DNA of 64,000 nt, from contig NC_049986.1 of the NCBI RefSeq assembly GCF_000003815.2, forward strand, positions 10,053,292 to 10,117,291. Reading direction: 5' to 3'. Shown here piece after piece: positions 9,650-20,331 of this stretch. The notes beneath the pieces were generated by a model. The model made no database searches and was not told where the DNA came from. It was given only the letters and a program-made list of their open reading frames with translations. The position numbers were made by a program, and so were the translations under genes. This stretch comes from Branchiostoma floridae. Taxonomy: Eukaryota > Chordata > Leptocardii > Amphioxiformes > Branchiostomatidae. Each line of letters opens with the position of its first letter. Positions within the stretch are counted from its first letter, which is position 1.

Positions 9650-11872
9650 TTTTCTGACAGGAAACAGGCATGTCGGGAATGGCATTTCCCGGCATGGGAA
9701 AAGGGGATTTCCTTCGACCCATCTGAGGCATTGTTAGAGGCTGATCGAAGGGAATTACGATATGTGGATATGCATGGACGGCCTTGGAACCCTCCCATGT
9801 CACCGCCTCCGAGTGTTCAGGAAGTTTCTTTGGGATTGAAGCATGCCAACGCGTCGTTGGTGAAATTCCCGGACCCTGACTTCTTTCTGGCAGGACAGCT
9901 TCAACGACATGTAGACGAGTGGGAGTTAATTTTGCAAGATCATGAGAGTAAAGACGTGTTGTTGGAGTGGATTAGAGATGGAGTGGATGTGGATAAATTC
10001 ATTGAGCCTTTTAAGGGTTTTTTCCAGGGAAGGAGGGTTGACGCTGACTATCCTATTAGGCAAGTTTTTCAGAATAGTCCTTCTTGTTTGCCGTTTGCTG
10101 ATTTCATTTCTGATACATTGGTAGAACGTATCAAAACGGGAGCAGTTTCTGTATGGGGGAAGGTCGGCGAGGTTGATCCTCCTTTCCTGGTAATGCCTTT
10201 AACTGTGGAGCCTACAAAGCCCAGACTTTGTTGTGACCAGAGATATCTGAACATGTTTACTAAAGACTGTCCATTTACGTTGGACAAATTAGTGGATGTT
10301 ACCAGGTATGTTGAGAAGGATACATTCCAGACTAAGGTGGATGATAAATCGGGTTATGACCATGTCACTATCCACCCTAATTCTCGGACACTTATGGGTT
10401 TCCAGTGGGCAGGATGGTATCTTGTTTGTAACACGTTGGCCTTTGGGTGGAAGGCTTCAAGCTTTATATATAGTACTATTGGTCTGGCTGCGTCAGGTTA
10501 TATCCGATCATTAGGGGTCCCTCTGACCCAATATATAGATGACAGGCAGGCAGGCCAGTTGCAGCGGCCTAGTGTGTTGCCTTTGACTTTAGAAGACAAC
10601 TTCAAGCGAGCGGAGGCAGCTGTGTTTATTATGACTACTATTCTAGTTAGATTGGGCTATATTTTGGGTTTGGGAAAATCGGTGCTGGTGCCTACCCAGT
10701 GTTTGACGTTTCTTGGCTTTATCATTAATTCAATATTATGTGCGTTTGGTATCCCTCGTCATAAGAAGGACAGTTTTAAGGCTTTACGGCAATCCATCCT
10801 CGCTCAGACTCATGTTAACATGAAGACAATGCAGAGGTTTGTGGGTAAGGTGGTATCTTTCACGTTGGCTGTTCCTGGGGCTTTACTCTTCACAAGAGAA
10901 TGTAATCTAGCGTTATCAAGGGCTGCTAAGAGTGGAGAGAGGATTCACATAGTGGGGGATTTGAGGAAGGAAATCCAGCGTTGGGAGTGTGTGGATAATT
11001 GGAAAGATGATTGGAAGTGGAGGGAAGAGAAACACATTGTTGTCTCGGTGGCCTCTGATGCATCTCAGGCGAAATGGGGTGGAGTAATAGGTGTGGACAG
11101 TCATGATGCCTTAGAGGTCGGTGATTTGTGGCTTCCTTGCGAAGCATCCTTGGGGATTGCTTCCAAAGAGGCTTTGGCGCTGTATCGTGTTCTCCAAGTC
11201 TTGGGTGCGAAAATGTTGAATGCCAGGGTAGATGCATTCGTAGACAGTAAGGTGGTTGTAGACACGTGGCAGGCGCAAGGGAGGAAGTCCAAGCATATTT
11301 TTGATGTCATGAAAGATATCTTTGCTCTCACTTGTGTTCACAACTCTTCTTTGAAGTTGCATTTTGTAAGATCGGAATATAACCCTGCAGATGCCCCCTC
11401 TAGACGTTTTTCTCCTCTTGAGGTGAAACTTTCTCCGTCAGCGTGGTGTACCGTTCAGCAGGAATTTGGACCGCATAACATAGATTGTATGGCTCTCCCT
11501 TCTAATACCCAAGTGGGTGTGTTTTTCTCGAGGTTTCCGGCTCCAGGTGCGGAAGGGGTAAATTTCTTTGCACAGCCTTTGGGCCCAGGTCAGAGATTTC
11601 ATGATCAAAGAGGTTATGTTTTTCCTCCCCCGTGTTTGATTGGTTCAGTATTGAATTTTGTTAAGGAGTGTAGTTTTTCCTGCACCTTGGTGGTCCCGGC
11701 CTATGTCCCAGCCAAGTTTTGGCTGCCTGTCTTAAAAAGGTTGTCTTCGAGGTCTGTTCGACTGGGGAGAAAAGGAGAAGTGGGCATTCTCTTACATCCT
11801 GGGCCGCGTGGTTACCAAGCGAGGAAACCTCTACCGTGGGATCTGTGGGCGTTTAGTGTGGATTTCTATTAG
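9650..11872 (+). CDS. reverse transcriptase-RNase H protein of the retrotransposon
   Basis: 740 codons after an acceptor at 9649, stop TAG at 11870-11872; about 877 residues if joined to the leader. The frame is closed by TGA at 9623-9625, and no in-frame ATG occurs for the first 40 or so residues, so splicing is needed to supply a start. Domains: an N-terminal region of about 150 residues; reverse transcriptase at about residues 170-370, with KVDDKSGYDHV and the catalytic YIDD at 10532-10543; RNase H from ASDASQAKWGG (Asp at 11056-11058) through SKEALAL and FVDSK to NPADAPSR; and a C-terminal region of about 140 residues (HNIDCMA ... FPPPCLIGSVL) resembling the extension found in other DIRS-order polyproteins. 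That last part may derive from an adenine methyltransferase-like domain; this is uncertain. It makes element cDNA. Confidence 0.92.
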   Translation, partial: FSDRKQACREWHFPAWEKGISFDPSEALLEADRRELRYVDMHGRPWNPPMSPPPSVQEVSLGLKHANASLVKFPDPDFFLAGQLQRHVDEWELILQDHESKDVLLEWIRDGVDVDKFIEPFKGFFQGRRVDADYPIRQVFQNSPSCLPFADFISDTLVERIKTGAVSVWGKVGEVDPPFLVMPLTVEPTKPRLCCDQRYLNMFTKDCPFTLDKLVDVTRYVEKDTFQTKVDDKSGYDHVTIHPNSRTLMGFQWAGWYLVCNTLAFGWKASSFIYSTIGLAASGYIRSLGVPLTQYIDDRQAGQLQRPSVLPLTLEDNFKRAEAAVFIMTTILVRLGYILGLGKSVLVPTQCLTFLGFIINSILCAFGIPRHKKDSFKALRQSILAQTHVNMKTMQRFVGKVVSFTLAVPGALLFTRECNLALSRAAKSGERIHIVGDLRKEIQRWECVDNWKDDWKWREEKHIVVSVASDASQAKWGGVIGVDSHDALEVGDLWLPCEASLGIASKEALALYRVLQVLGAKMLNARVDAFVDSKVVVDTWQAQGRKSKHIFDVMKDIFALTCVHNSSLKLHFVRSEYNPADAPSRRFSPLEVKLSPSAWCTVQQEFGPHNIDCMALPSNTQVGVFFSRFPAPGAEGVNFFAQPLGPGQRFHDQRGYVFPPPCLIGSVLNFVKECSFSCTLVVPAYVPAKFWLPVLKRLSSRSVRLGRKGEVGILLHPGPRGYQARKPLPWDLWAFSVDFY

Positions 11873-12127
11873 GTATTCAGTGTCTGGATGTTTTATGGAG
11901 GCTACAAGGATTGCTGGTTTTCTCTGTATGCATAAGAGGGAATTTTTGGTTTTTCTCTGATTGGTTAATTTTTCGCTTACAATGAAAATTAGGGAATTTA
12001 TAAATAGAGATTTTCTTAGGCTTTTTTGTTCTTTTTGTTGAACTGTTTTTCTCTTGTTTTGAGTGTTTATGTCTTCTTTTGTTTTTTATCTTTTTTATAG
12101 TTTTTGCCCTTTTGTGGTTTGTTACAG
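11873..12127 (+). other. short T-rich intron-like spacer before the recombinase frame
   Basis: 255 bp between the RT stop and the acceptor GTTACAG (ending 12127). It is rich in T with a clear pyrimidine tract. The recombinase frame is closed by TAG at 12098-12100, so the body opens only at the acceptor. Confidence 0.6.
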
Positions 12128-13426
12128 CCATTACCGCCTGTCGCTAGAATTTGGACCCCGGCAGTTGCATGTCCGGTATGCCGTCAACCCAACGATGAAG
12201 ACTTCAGCTACTGTCAGAGATGTGGTTATGCAAGGGAGACAGAGGTCCCTGCCGATGTTAATTCGTTGCCCAACGTGGACTGGGGGGCTATTGAGGCGCG
12301 TAAACATTTGGTCTTCTCTCAGTGTGCCGGGTCGGCGTACGGACGGCAGAAATCCCGTTTGCAGTTGGAGTTAGTGAATTTTTTGGCTGCGGCTCCCATC
12401 CCTCGCAATATTTTTTCGGCTACTCCAGATGATGTGGTGCGGTTTTTGATTTGGAAGGACGGTGCGGGGAAAACGATTTTACATAGCCATAATTGTTTTG
12501 CTCCTGACCTTAATTCTAAGTGTTCCTGTTCGCGGCGACTTGCAGCGGGAACTGTGGATTCAATGATTGGAAAGTTGAGGGCAATCTTTGATGCTTCGGG
12601 CAGAGTGGGTAGTTGGGATCCTAGGTTGGGTGTGGGGAACCCGGCTAGTGACAAGTTGGTTGCAGGTTATAAAAAGGTGGTGATGGAGGAGCAGGCGAAA
12701 TTGGGTATAACACCTAGTCAGGCGACTCCGGTGTTTGTTGATAAGTTGACAGTGATAGTTGGATTTATTGATGATCTTTTGAAGGCACCTTCCATCTCGG
12801 CTATTAAAATGTATATTTTGTTGAGAGATCAAGCCTTTTTGAAGCTTTTGTTCTTCACTGGGAAGCGTGCTAATGATTTGTCTTTGGTCGTGGCTCGTAA
12901 TGTGTTAAGATTTGCACTGGATGAATATATCATCTTTAAGCAAACGTTTGGGAAGACTTTGAGAGGGGGGCAGGCCAACTTTTTCGGTGTAAAGAAGTGT
13001 CTGAATGAGAAAGTTTGTCCGGTGGTTGGCCTAGTCAGGTATTTAGACACGTGTGCGCAAATGGGAATAGATTTGACTACGGGGTACTTGTTCAGAGCAT
13101 CTTCGGGATATTCCGTTTCTCCAGATCTTTTCTCAGCCTCGGCGGCGAGTAGCCGTTTTAAGTATTATCTTAAGAATTTGGGTCAGGATGAGGGGGAGAC
13201 CATTCATGGTTTTAGGGCGGGGGCAGCTATCACGCTCGCAATGTCTGGGGTTGAGATAGAAGCTATAATGTCGCATGTAGGCTGGGATTGTGTAGCTACA
13301 GCAGAACACTATTTGCAGATGGGCAACATCCTGAGGTCCTCTAGTCCGGCCTCGTTGTTGGCGAAGGCGGCTGGGGAAGGGTCGGCAGCGTTTGTGGCTC
13401 AGCGAATGAGAAGCCTGAAGAAGTAA
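12128..13426 (+). CDS. tyrosine recombinase of the retrotransposon, with zinc ribbon
   Basis: 432 codons after an acceptor, stop TAA at 13424-13426; about 569 residues if joined to the leader. An N-terminal zinc-ribbon-like motif (CPVC ... CQRC, near 12168-12235) is followed by a SAM-like helical core and the catalytic domain. Seen catalytic residues: Arg in FTGKRANDLS, the HxxR pair in IHGFRAGA, a His in SHVGWD, and the nucleophilic Tyr in AEHYLQ. The first in-frame ATG lies well inside the protein, beyond the zinc ribbon, so translation from this DNA alone would lose the N-terminus. The family integrates circular cDNA by site-specific recombination without target duplication, which matches the junctions of this copy. 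Confidence 0.92.
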   Translation, partial: PLPPVARIWTPAVACPVCRQPNDEDFSYCQRCGYARETEVPADVNSLPNVDWGAIEARKHLVFSQCAGSAYGRQKSRLQLELVNFLAAAPIPRNIFSATPDDVVRFLIWKDGAGKTILHSHNCFAPDLNSKCSCSRRLAAGTVDSMIGKLRAIFDASGRVGSWDPRLGVGNPASDKLVAGYKKVVMEEQAKLGITPSQATPVFVDKLTVIVGFIDDLLKAPSISAIKMYILLRDQAFLKLLFFTGKRANDLSLVVARNVLRFALDEYIIFKQTFGKTLRGGQANFFGVKKCLNEKVCPVVGLVRYLDTCAQMGIDLTTGYLFRASSGYSVSPDLFSASAASSRFKYYLKNLGQDEGETIHGFRAGAAITLAMSGVEIEAIMSHVGWDCVATAEHYLQMGNILRSSSPASLLAKAAGEGSAAFVAQRMRSLKK

Positions 13427-13731
13427 GGGGGACCTATTGCTGGATACTGGGTCCTTTTTGTAAGGATAGAATGTTTTCAGATATGAAGATGTTTTTCATG
13501 TAAGATACTGGCGTGTTATGTTAAAGAACATTAAGGAAAGAATAATAAGAAGAAATAAACTAGAAGAGAAGAGTTTTTTGTGTTTGTGTGTTATTTGAGT
13601 GATATGGTGTATGTGACTTAGAAAGGGTTTGGAGAGAGGTTTGGGTTTGAGGTTTGGGGGATGATTGAGGATGGGGTTATCATGGGGGTATGGGGAAGAC
13701 CGCGATAAGTTCATGATAGGGGAGTGGCGGA
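13427..13731 (+). other. 3' noncoding region of the retrotransposon
   Basis: Follows the recombinase stop. It contains AATAAA at 13554-13559, a plausible polyadenylation signal about 130 bp downstream of the stop, then a G-rich stretch leading into B1. No gene is seen. Confidence 0.5.
13554..13559 (+). terminator. polyadenylation signal downstream of recombinase
   Basis: AATAAA in the context AGAAATAAACTAG, 128 bp after the recombinase stop codon. If used, the RNA would end before B1-A2-B2. A full-length template RNA would have to read through it. Confidence 0.45.
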
Positions 13732-13804
13732 GGACTTTTTTGCCCATACCTTACCCCTTTTTCCGGAGTTGCCCTGGGGATCAGGTAGGATATAGTACTA
13801 TTCT
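13732..13804 (+). repeat. split direct repeat B1
   Basis: 73 bp, identical to B2 at 14147-14219. Its last seven bases (CTATTCT) are also the first seven of A2. This B-A junction is what a circular intermediate would carry at its joining site. Confidence 0.93.
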
Positions 13805-13968
13805 AATTGGGTCATGTGGACGTCCCCGAGCTGATTGCGCATTCGTTAAGAATCGGAATTAGGTTGGGGACAGTCCACGTGACCTTTAGACACAGGTGCA
13901 CATCCTCACCTGTTGATAGAGTATTTATTGCATAGGGAAAACGTGTGTTTAACCATTTTGGAGGAGAG
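13798..13968 (+). repeat. split direct repeat A2
   Basis: 171 bp, identical to A1 at 3052-3222, and overlapping B1 by the CTATTCT core. The sequence after it (13969-14146) is G/T-rich with runs such as GTGTTGTGGGGTGGG. Confidence 0.93.
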
Positions 13969-14146
13969 GTGCCTGAGTTCGGGAAGAGTGAAGCAAGCGT
14001 GTGTTGTGGTGTGTTGTGGGGTGGGTTGTGTATCTGGTGGGGTGGTAGGGATCTGATTGAATTTTAGTTTTTGGATGTCCCACCCTCCCCCCCGGTTTCT
14101 TATGTTTTTATGAGGTTCCGCTCTTTGACTCTCTGGGGTTTGCTCC

Positions 14147-14219
14147 GGACTTTTTTGCCCATACCTTACCCCTTTTTCCGGAGTTGCCCTGGGGATCAGG
14201 TAGGATATAGTACTATTCT
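14147..14219 (+). repeat. split direct repeat B2
   Basis: 73 bp, identical to B1. It ends in CTATTCT directly at the junction with host sequence CAGTCCAATAATAATC. This is the right boundary of the element. Confidence 0.93.
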
Positions 14220-15032
14220 CAGTCCAATAATAATCTGCTCGCTGTTAGTAATATTCTACAAATGGTTATTTCTAACCAAAAATTATTGTACAGCGATTCA
14301 TACCGTATAATACTAACTGATTATGAGTTTTTGTCGATAAAGACCAAGGTTGTACTATAAAATCACCCAAGGAATTCGGCTAACGGCCCTCAGTCTGGTC
14401 CCAACCACCATGGTGTTCACATCAGTGGAGACAGGCTAATACTGATTAGCAATTGTTAGAGTTACTCTTCAAAACAGTTTTGAAATACACATAAGCCTGT
14501 AGTCTTGAACAGATAAGGAATTGAAGTATGACTTCACACAATTCAGCATAGCTTCACAAGTCAGCTTACAAACATTATAAAGCATAGCTGGCCATGGTCT
14601 GCCTGGAAGTGTGTCTCAGAAAATATGACCTAGATGCAACTTCCAGAAAGTATTGCTCTGTTAAACGGTTGTCAATGTGGGCACAGGACCTTCTAATAAC
14701 ATTGTTAATTTTCCTTTTTTTAATCGTAGAGAATCAAACATTTTCTTGTTATCACCTTTTGAATATGTGTGATTTTCATCAACTAGCAACATTTTGTTGA
14801 CAACAGATAGTTACACTAGAAGTTACGTGACTCTAATGGCCAACACATGGGTGTCACATGCCTTAATAAGGTTGAGATGCCAAATTTGGAGACTTTTGAT
14901 ACCCATTATGGGCAGGGAGAACAAAATATAATTTTGGTGTGATACAAAACAAAAAATCCAAAAATGAATCATTTGAAGAAGTGCATGCCAATAGTGTTGA
15001 ACAAATTACATAATGTGGGCATATGTCATAGA
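14220..15032 (+). repeat. left arm of large inverted repeat, inner part
   Basis: 14220-14330 and 14640-15032 are the reverse complement of parts of 17812-18430, for example CTCGCTGTTAGTAATATTCT and GCATGCCAATAGTGTTGA. The segment 14340-14630 has no counterpart in the right arm. Open frames here are shared with the other arms only because the DNA is duplicated. Confidence 0.85.
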
Positions 15033-15250
15033 ATCAAGGTAATTCATTTTCAGGTATCCTCATATCCCCCATGTAGAGCCCAAATTAACAATTCCAATCA
15101 ATTATGATATTTTTTTACAGTTAAGTGTCATTTACAAGATGACAGGAGCAAAATCACGTGTCAGAAAACTAAACTCACTGATTTTCTTTGCTTGAAACAG
15201 AACTGAGTACATCCTTAGCAACGGCCTCATCAACAGTTTTGCTAATGATT
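15033..15250 (+). repeat. dispersed repeat, copy 2 (partner at 1982-2200)
   Basis: Parallel to 1982-2200 with few differences, in the same orientation. It is noncoding and ends in a run of AGCAACGGCC words. Confidence 0.75.
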
Positions 15251-17561
15251 CTGAAAGAAAATAACGTACAACATATTTCTGCATCTGTTAAACGTTGAAC
15301 ATTACAACACTATTCCTCATATTTCTACTGAGGTAATCAGAGCAACATACAACAGAAAAGTTAGTTCTTTGTATCAGTTTTGTTGTGGAGTACGATCTGA
15401 AACCTCCTTAGCAACAGCCTTAGCAACGGCCTTACCAACGATATTGTCACTACAAGCACTACACCGGAAGATTGGGGTCGGCCAAATCGACTCAAACTTT
15501 TTATGTGTGATAGGTATGTGGAACTATGAACAGCCATATAATTTAAACCCTCCAGCTATTTTTCGTTATGGCGTTCTGGGACCCCCCTCAGAGACCCTCT
15601 AAAATCCAACAATTTATGGCTGAAAATTACTGAAATTCCGATGGCAATCCTGAAAAATCTGATTAAGATACGAATATAACTTTTGCATTTCCAAATAGCA
15701 TGAGTTCTAAAGTGTTACAGATTAAAAGATGAAGATGATGCATTAAAGTTAAGAGGGTGTTAGAAAGTAGAAGTTTTAGAACCATTTTGTAAATTTTAGT
15801 AATTTTTAAGGCGCAATAACATCTATGCGCAGTGGGTCTGGGGAATGGTTTTAAGAGAGAGAGAGAGGAACATCTACTAATTCAAAAACAAAAATAATCT
15901 ATTTGGCCATGCATAATGCAAGCTGTGAGAGGGGGGTCTTTATGGGGATTTTTCGGGTTTGGGCCTATAGTTAATCGGATGTTTATTTTACTCTATGGGG
16001 GTAAGTCATGGCGAATGTTTGCGAAGTTGTTTGTGAACCATGCATTATTGTCAAAATATCATGATTGATTGGTAATATTAATTTGGGCTCCATATGGGGG
16101 AATTAGGGATACTATAAAATGAATTATGCTGATTTTATACATTTTCACTGTTGCTTTCTAATGTTATTAAACCGGTATCTGTTCCTAAATTACTTTGTAC
16201 ATACCAGCTATGTCGTGCATAATGAGAAGGCTCTACACGGGAGTTACCAGTATTCCATAAATGTGATACCATTTAATAGAAAGGGCATAAGGAAGCGGAT
16301 CTACTTCATATATATTGATAATCACAGAATAAGACCACAAGAAAGGTCAAGATTAACGCTTTTGAGGATGGATACGTGTATATTGTACTTTTTCATCAAT
16401 TAGCCAGGGTATACCATACGGGTGCAGTATAGGTACTGCTATAGACAAACAAGATTACATTAATGGTTTGTTAGTATGCCTGACTATTCATTCACCACTA
16501 TAGGGTCATGCTGATTTGGGAACTGATGCGTGTATACGAATACAGAAATGGCCGGAAAAAGTTGCCTTTAATAATGTCAATACTAAGGCTATTAAATGAT
16601 GACTTGTACATTGTACTTTATTTATCGATTGCGGCATATCATAGGGCACAGTTTAGGTGACAAAGTGCTGTACACCAATGGCTATTCATTCATTACCATA
16701 AGGACGAACCAAAAATCCTTCACTCCTGTTCCAGATGTACATGTTGTTTTACGTTTATATCAGATATGGTCACTATTAATATCCATATACAGTGTCACTT
16801 ACAAGTTTTGTGCATATTGTGCATGTAAACTTAACTTTTAAGGAAAGCAAATCCAGTTTTATGTACCCTTTCATGCACGATACCAATTATGCATCCACCT
16901 CCTTGGATGGATTAGGTAGTGCCGTGGACTTGAAGGTATCATTGTATGTATATACTGGGCAGATCTTCCATCTTCGTGTGGCTACTGAGAGTAACTTTAA
17001 TTAATGGTCAACGGAGATACACAGGACATATGGCCACAGGACGTATGCGCACTTTTGGCATAGACCAATTCAAAATTGTTTAGTTTGGGATTTATTTTTC
17101 CTCTCTTCGGAAATCCAGGCGAAAATTTCAGAATCTGGACTCTTGTGCCTTGGTATACTAAAAGAATAACCTCGAATTTCATCTCGGAGTGTTGAGAGCC
17201 CATGTTCACAAGACATGTCCACAATATTGTTTGAACTGTCATGAGTATCCATTAAGTCTTTTTATACCGCATTTCACATTGGTGCAAATTCATTTCCCCT
17301 GTCATTTCTTTCTACTTATGTTTTTCAGTCATATTATGTTAATACTACATTTTTTATTTATATCGTAAAATGATATTATGTATTGGTTATTCCTAAGTTG
17401 CTATCATTTGTATTGATTTGTATTGCGTTAAGGTTAATTTTCTCTTTCAATACTACTTTTTATTCTATTTGATATGTATGTACATGTATGTCTGGGGTTA
17501 CCACCCAGGGCATATTGAAGACCGCCAATATAATGGCGATATGTACCCCCTGGTAAAATAA

Positions 17562-17611
17562 AAAAACAAAAAAACAAACAAACAAACAAACAAACAAACA
17601 AACAAACAAAC
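17562..17611. repeat. AAAC microsatellite
   Basis: About eleven AAAC units. The second duplication copy (22668-22686) has only four or five, so the array has changed length since duplication. Confidence 0.9.
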
Positions 17612-17811
17612 ATGTTCGCGTCTTTGGCATACATCACCTTGAATGATTTGATTTTGTGGTTTGGGGCTATTTTCAGACTACAAATGTAAATTTCCCAGCT
17701 TCTATGTCTTATATATCTAAATAGCATGAGAATCAGCCATGTTAGTTTACTGGGGCTCCCATCCCCCCTGGCTACTATTGAAACCCTGTGTCCTGAAATT
17801 TTGTATGTGTA

Positions 17812-19015
17812 TGTCTATGACATATGCCCACATGATGTAATTTATTCAATACTATTGGCATGCACTTCTTCAAATGATTCATTTTTGGATTTTTTGTTTT
17901 GTATCACACCAAAATTATATTTTGTTCTCCCTGCCCATAAAGGGTATCAAAAGTCTCCAAATTTGGCATCTCAACATTATTAAGGCATGTGATACCCATG
18001 TGTTGGCCATTAGAGTCACGTAACTTCTAGTGTAACTATCTGTTGTCAACAAAATGTTGCTAGTTGATGAAAATCACACATATTCAAAAGGTGATAACAA
18101 GAAAATGTTTGATTCTCTACGATTAAAAAAAGGAAAATTAACAATGTTATTAGAAGGTCCTGTGCCCACATTGACAACCGTTTAACAGAGCAATACTTTC
18201 TGGAAGTCTTGTGTGAGCAGTCTATATAAAGTGACAAGGCATAACTTTGGGGCAAAAACGTACTTTTCTGAAAATTACAAGCATTAAAGGCAATTGACAA
18301 ATAACTCATAATCAGTTAGTATGAATCGCTGTACAATAATTTTTGGTTAGAAATAACCATTTTTAGAATATTACTAACAGCGAGCAGATTATTATTGGAC
18401 TGAGCATAGCACTTTGGACAAATGCTTGTAGCCTCTTACAGCTTAAACTTACATTGCTGATATTTTGTGAAAAAAACTTCTCTGATACTTATCGGATCAT
18501 ATGGACCCCATTGAAAATCGAAAAATCTTGAGATTTCTTCCAAAAGTCTTGAGATTTTGTGGTAAATCTTGAGATGTGTTGAGTCAATCTTGATATTTTT
18601 CATGAGAATCTTGAGATCATTTGATAAGTCTCAACTTGAAGATTCTTGAAAATGCTCTCAATGCAAAGTGAACATTTTTTTCCAGACGGTCAGACAGTGT
18701 AGAACGTACAAAAAAAGTTCCAAAGGCATGACTCATTGTCATAGGGACAAAAGGTCTTGGGCGGTACCTTATACATGCACATTGTCGCAAGGATCAGGAA
18801 GGTTACACGTCGGACGTGCCCAATGACACATGTATGTCAGACTAAGCCGCTTTACACATCTCCGATATAATAAGAAAGAAAAACATCACAAAATAAAATC
18901 TACTTCAATCGTCCTGTCCGTGAGCTTTGACTTGATTACAAAACCGTTCCAAGGACAAATTTTGTGAGTTTTCAGCAGGGTTTTGACACCAGCAAAAGAG
19001 CCTGAAAAGGTCTCA
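17812..19015 (-). repeat. right arm of large inverted repeat (copy 1)
   Basis: Reverse complement of the left arm (2495-3051 and 14220-15032). At 18391-18411 it keeps the unoccupied version of the retrotransposon target (reverse strand: AAAGTGCTATGCTCAGTCC). Another right arm is at about 22890-24095 in the second duplication copy. Confidence 0.85.
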
Positions 19016-19539
19016 ATGGCCATAAATCATACGTTATTTAGACCCAGACTGACAGGTCACTGAGTCAATGTAGCTTAAAATCGGCTTGATTTGGCCTTGT
19101 GGTGTTTTTACCACTTTGTGATCGTCAGTAACGATTTTTTAACCGAATGATCGCTACTTCCAAATATTTTTTCACATTCCAATGACCTTCAATACACACA
19201 GTGTAACTCCCCAAGGCGCCAGTTCCCTTCCCCTTTCACAATTATACAAAGTTTCCTCCTCCAGAGTGTTTGGCCAACAAGCAAGCAAAGAAGCAAAGAA
19301 CAGGCCGTTAGCCTTCACCAGGCCTTCCTAAGGGGACACGCATGGACCTTAGAATTCGGTAAAAGGGGCAGTACAGTACAGGGGCAGTTAACGTACAGAT
19401 ATCTGTGCTGTAGACAGAGTATAGACAGGGTGTAACCCAACTTGCGCAGTCACGCTAGCTATGACAAACGATAGCCTACGGCGAAATACCTTATAGTGTG
19501 TTATCGCCAACCGGTGACATTGTTCTTGCGCGTCACGTA

Positions 19540-19815
19540 CACACACACACACACACACAGAGACACACACACAAACACACACACACACACAAACACACAC
19601 ATACACACACACATACATACACACACATACATACATACACACACACACAAACACACACACGCATACATACACACACATACACATACATACACACACATAT
19701 ATATACACAAACACACACACACACACACACATACACACACGCATATGTATATAAACAAACAAACACATATGCACATACACACACACACACACATATATAT
19801 ATATACACATACACA
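19540..19815. repeat. CA/TG microsatellite
   Basis: Long imperfect (CA)n with TA interruptions. All long open frames here are poly Thr-His or Val-Cys artefacts of the repeat. Confidence 0.95.
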
Positions 19816-20331
19816 TATACCCAACAGCGCAATACCGAACAGCACAAAAATATTTTGGGACCGATATTTCTTGCAACACTGGACGCAAGGCTCAGGTATT
19901 TCACCAAAATTTTCACCAAAAACACTTCACTGTGTACTAAAGTACCCTTTTCAGCCATGCTAAAATCTAATGTCATGTTGCAGTAGATTATTAGAAGTGT
20001 GAACTCGAATTTGGACCCTTGATACCCCTTCTTGTACATTGATATGACACTGACCTTAACCTTTTTTTCTATTTCTAAATAGTATGAACTGATTCTTAAT
20101 CTCACATATGAAATATGAATAGATTACATGTGTTTGCACTAAAGATGGAAAAGAAGTATCACATTGTAGATCCGGTGCGTACGCGTATTGCATCAAATGT
20201 ACATTAAATCTGTGTTTTTCCCCTAAAATCAGTTCCATTCATTATGTTGTAAAATGCAACAATAACAAATAAATCGATTCAAGTCACCTTTAAAGACTGT
20301 ATAATGCCCTAAGCCAATCGTTGCTATGGAG

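Larger units (their letters stand above)
3052..14219 (+). mobile_element. complete tyrosine-recombinase retrotransposon (DIRS order, PAT/Ngaro-like)
   Basis: An 11.2 kb element. Seen: split direct repeats in the order A1 - coding - B1 - A2 - B2; a Gag-like frame with a zinc knuckle; a reverse transcriptase-RNase H frame with a YIDD box; and a tyrosine recombinase frame with R, HxxR and Y motifs. No DDE integrase and no LTRs are present. A1 and A2 are identical over 171 bp, B1 and B2 over 73 bp, and all coding frames are open, so insertion looks recent. Known family behaviour: split direct repeats are typical of PAT and Ngaro elements, whereas DIRS1 proper has inverted ends. The RT protein has a C-terminal extension that may be methyltransferase-like, which would favour PAT. 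Insertion is without target duplication, into one arm of a large inverted repeat. Confidence 0.93.

Noticed and set aside
16119-16403. 94-codon frame conserved at 21224-21508 with one or two changes
   Set aside because: The surrounding noncoding DNA is equally conserved because the whole 5 kb block is duplicated, so conservation says nothing about coding; no domain or splice context.
17726-17983. 85-codon frame repeated at 22801-23058
   Set aside because: Same duplication effect; part of it lies in an inverted-repeat arm and is read on the other strand elsewhere.
19496-19963. Several open frames of 110-190 codons on both strands (also 26195-26719)
   Set aside because: They are translations of CA/TG microsatellites (Thr-His or Val-Cys runs) without start context or domains.
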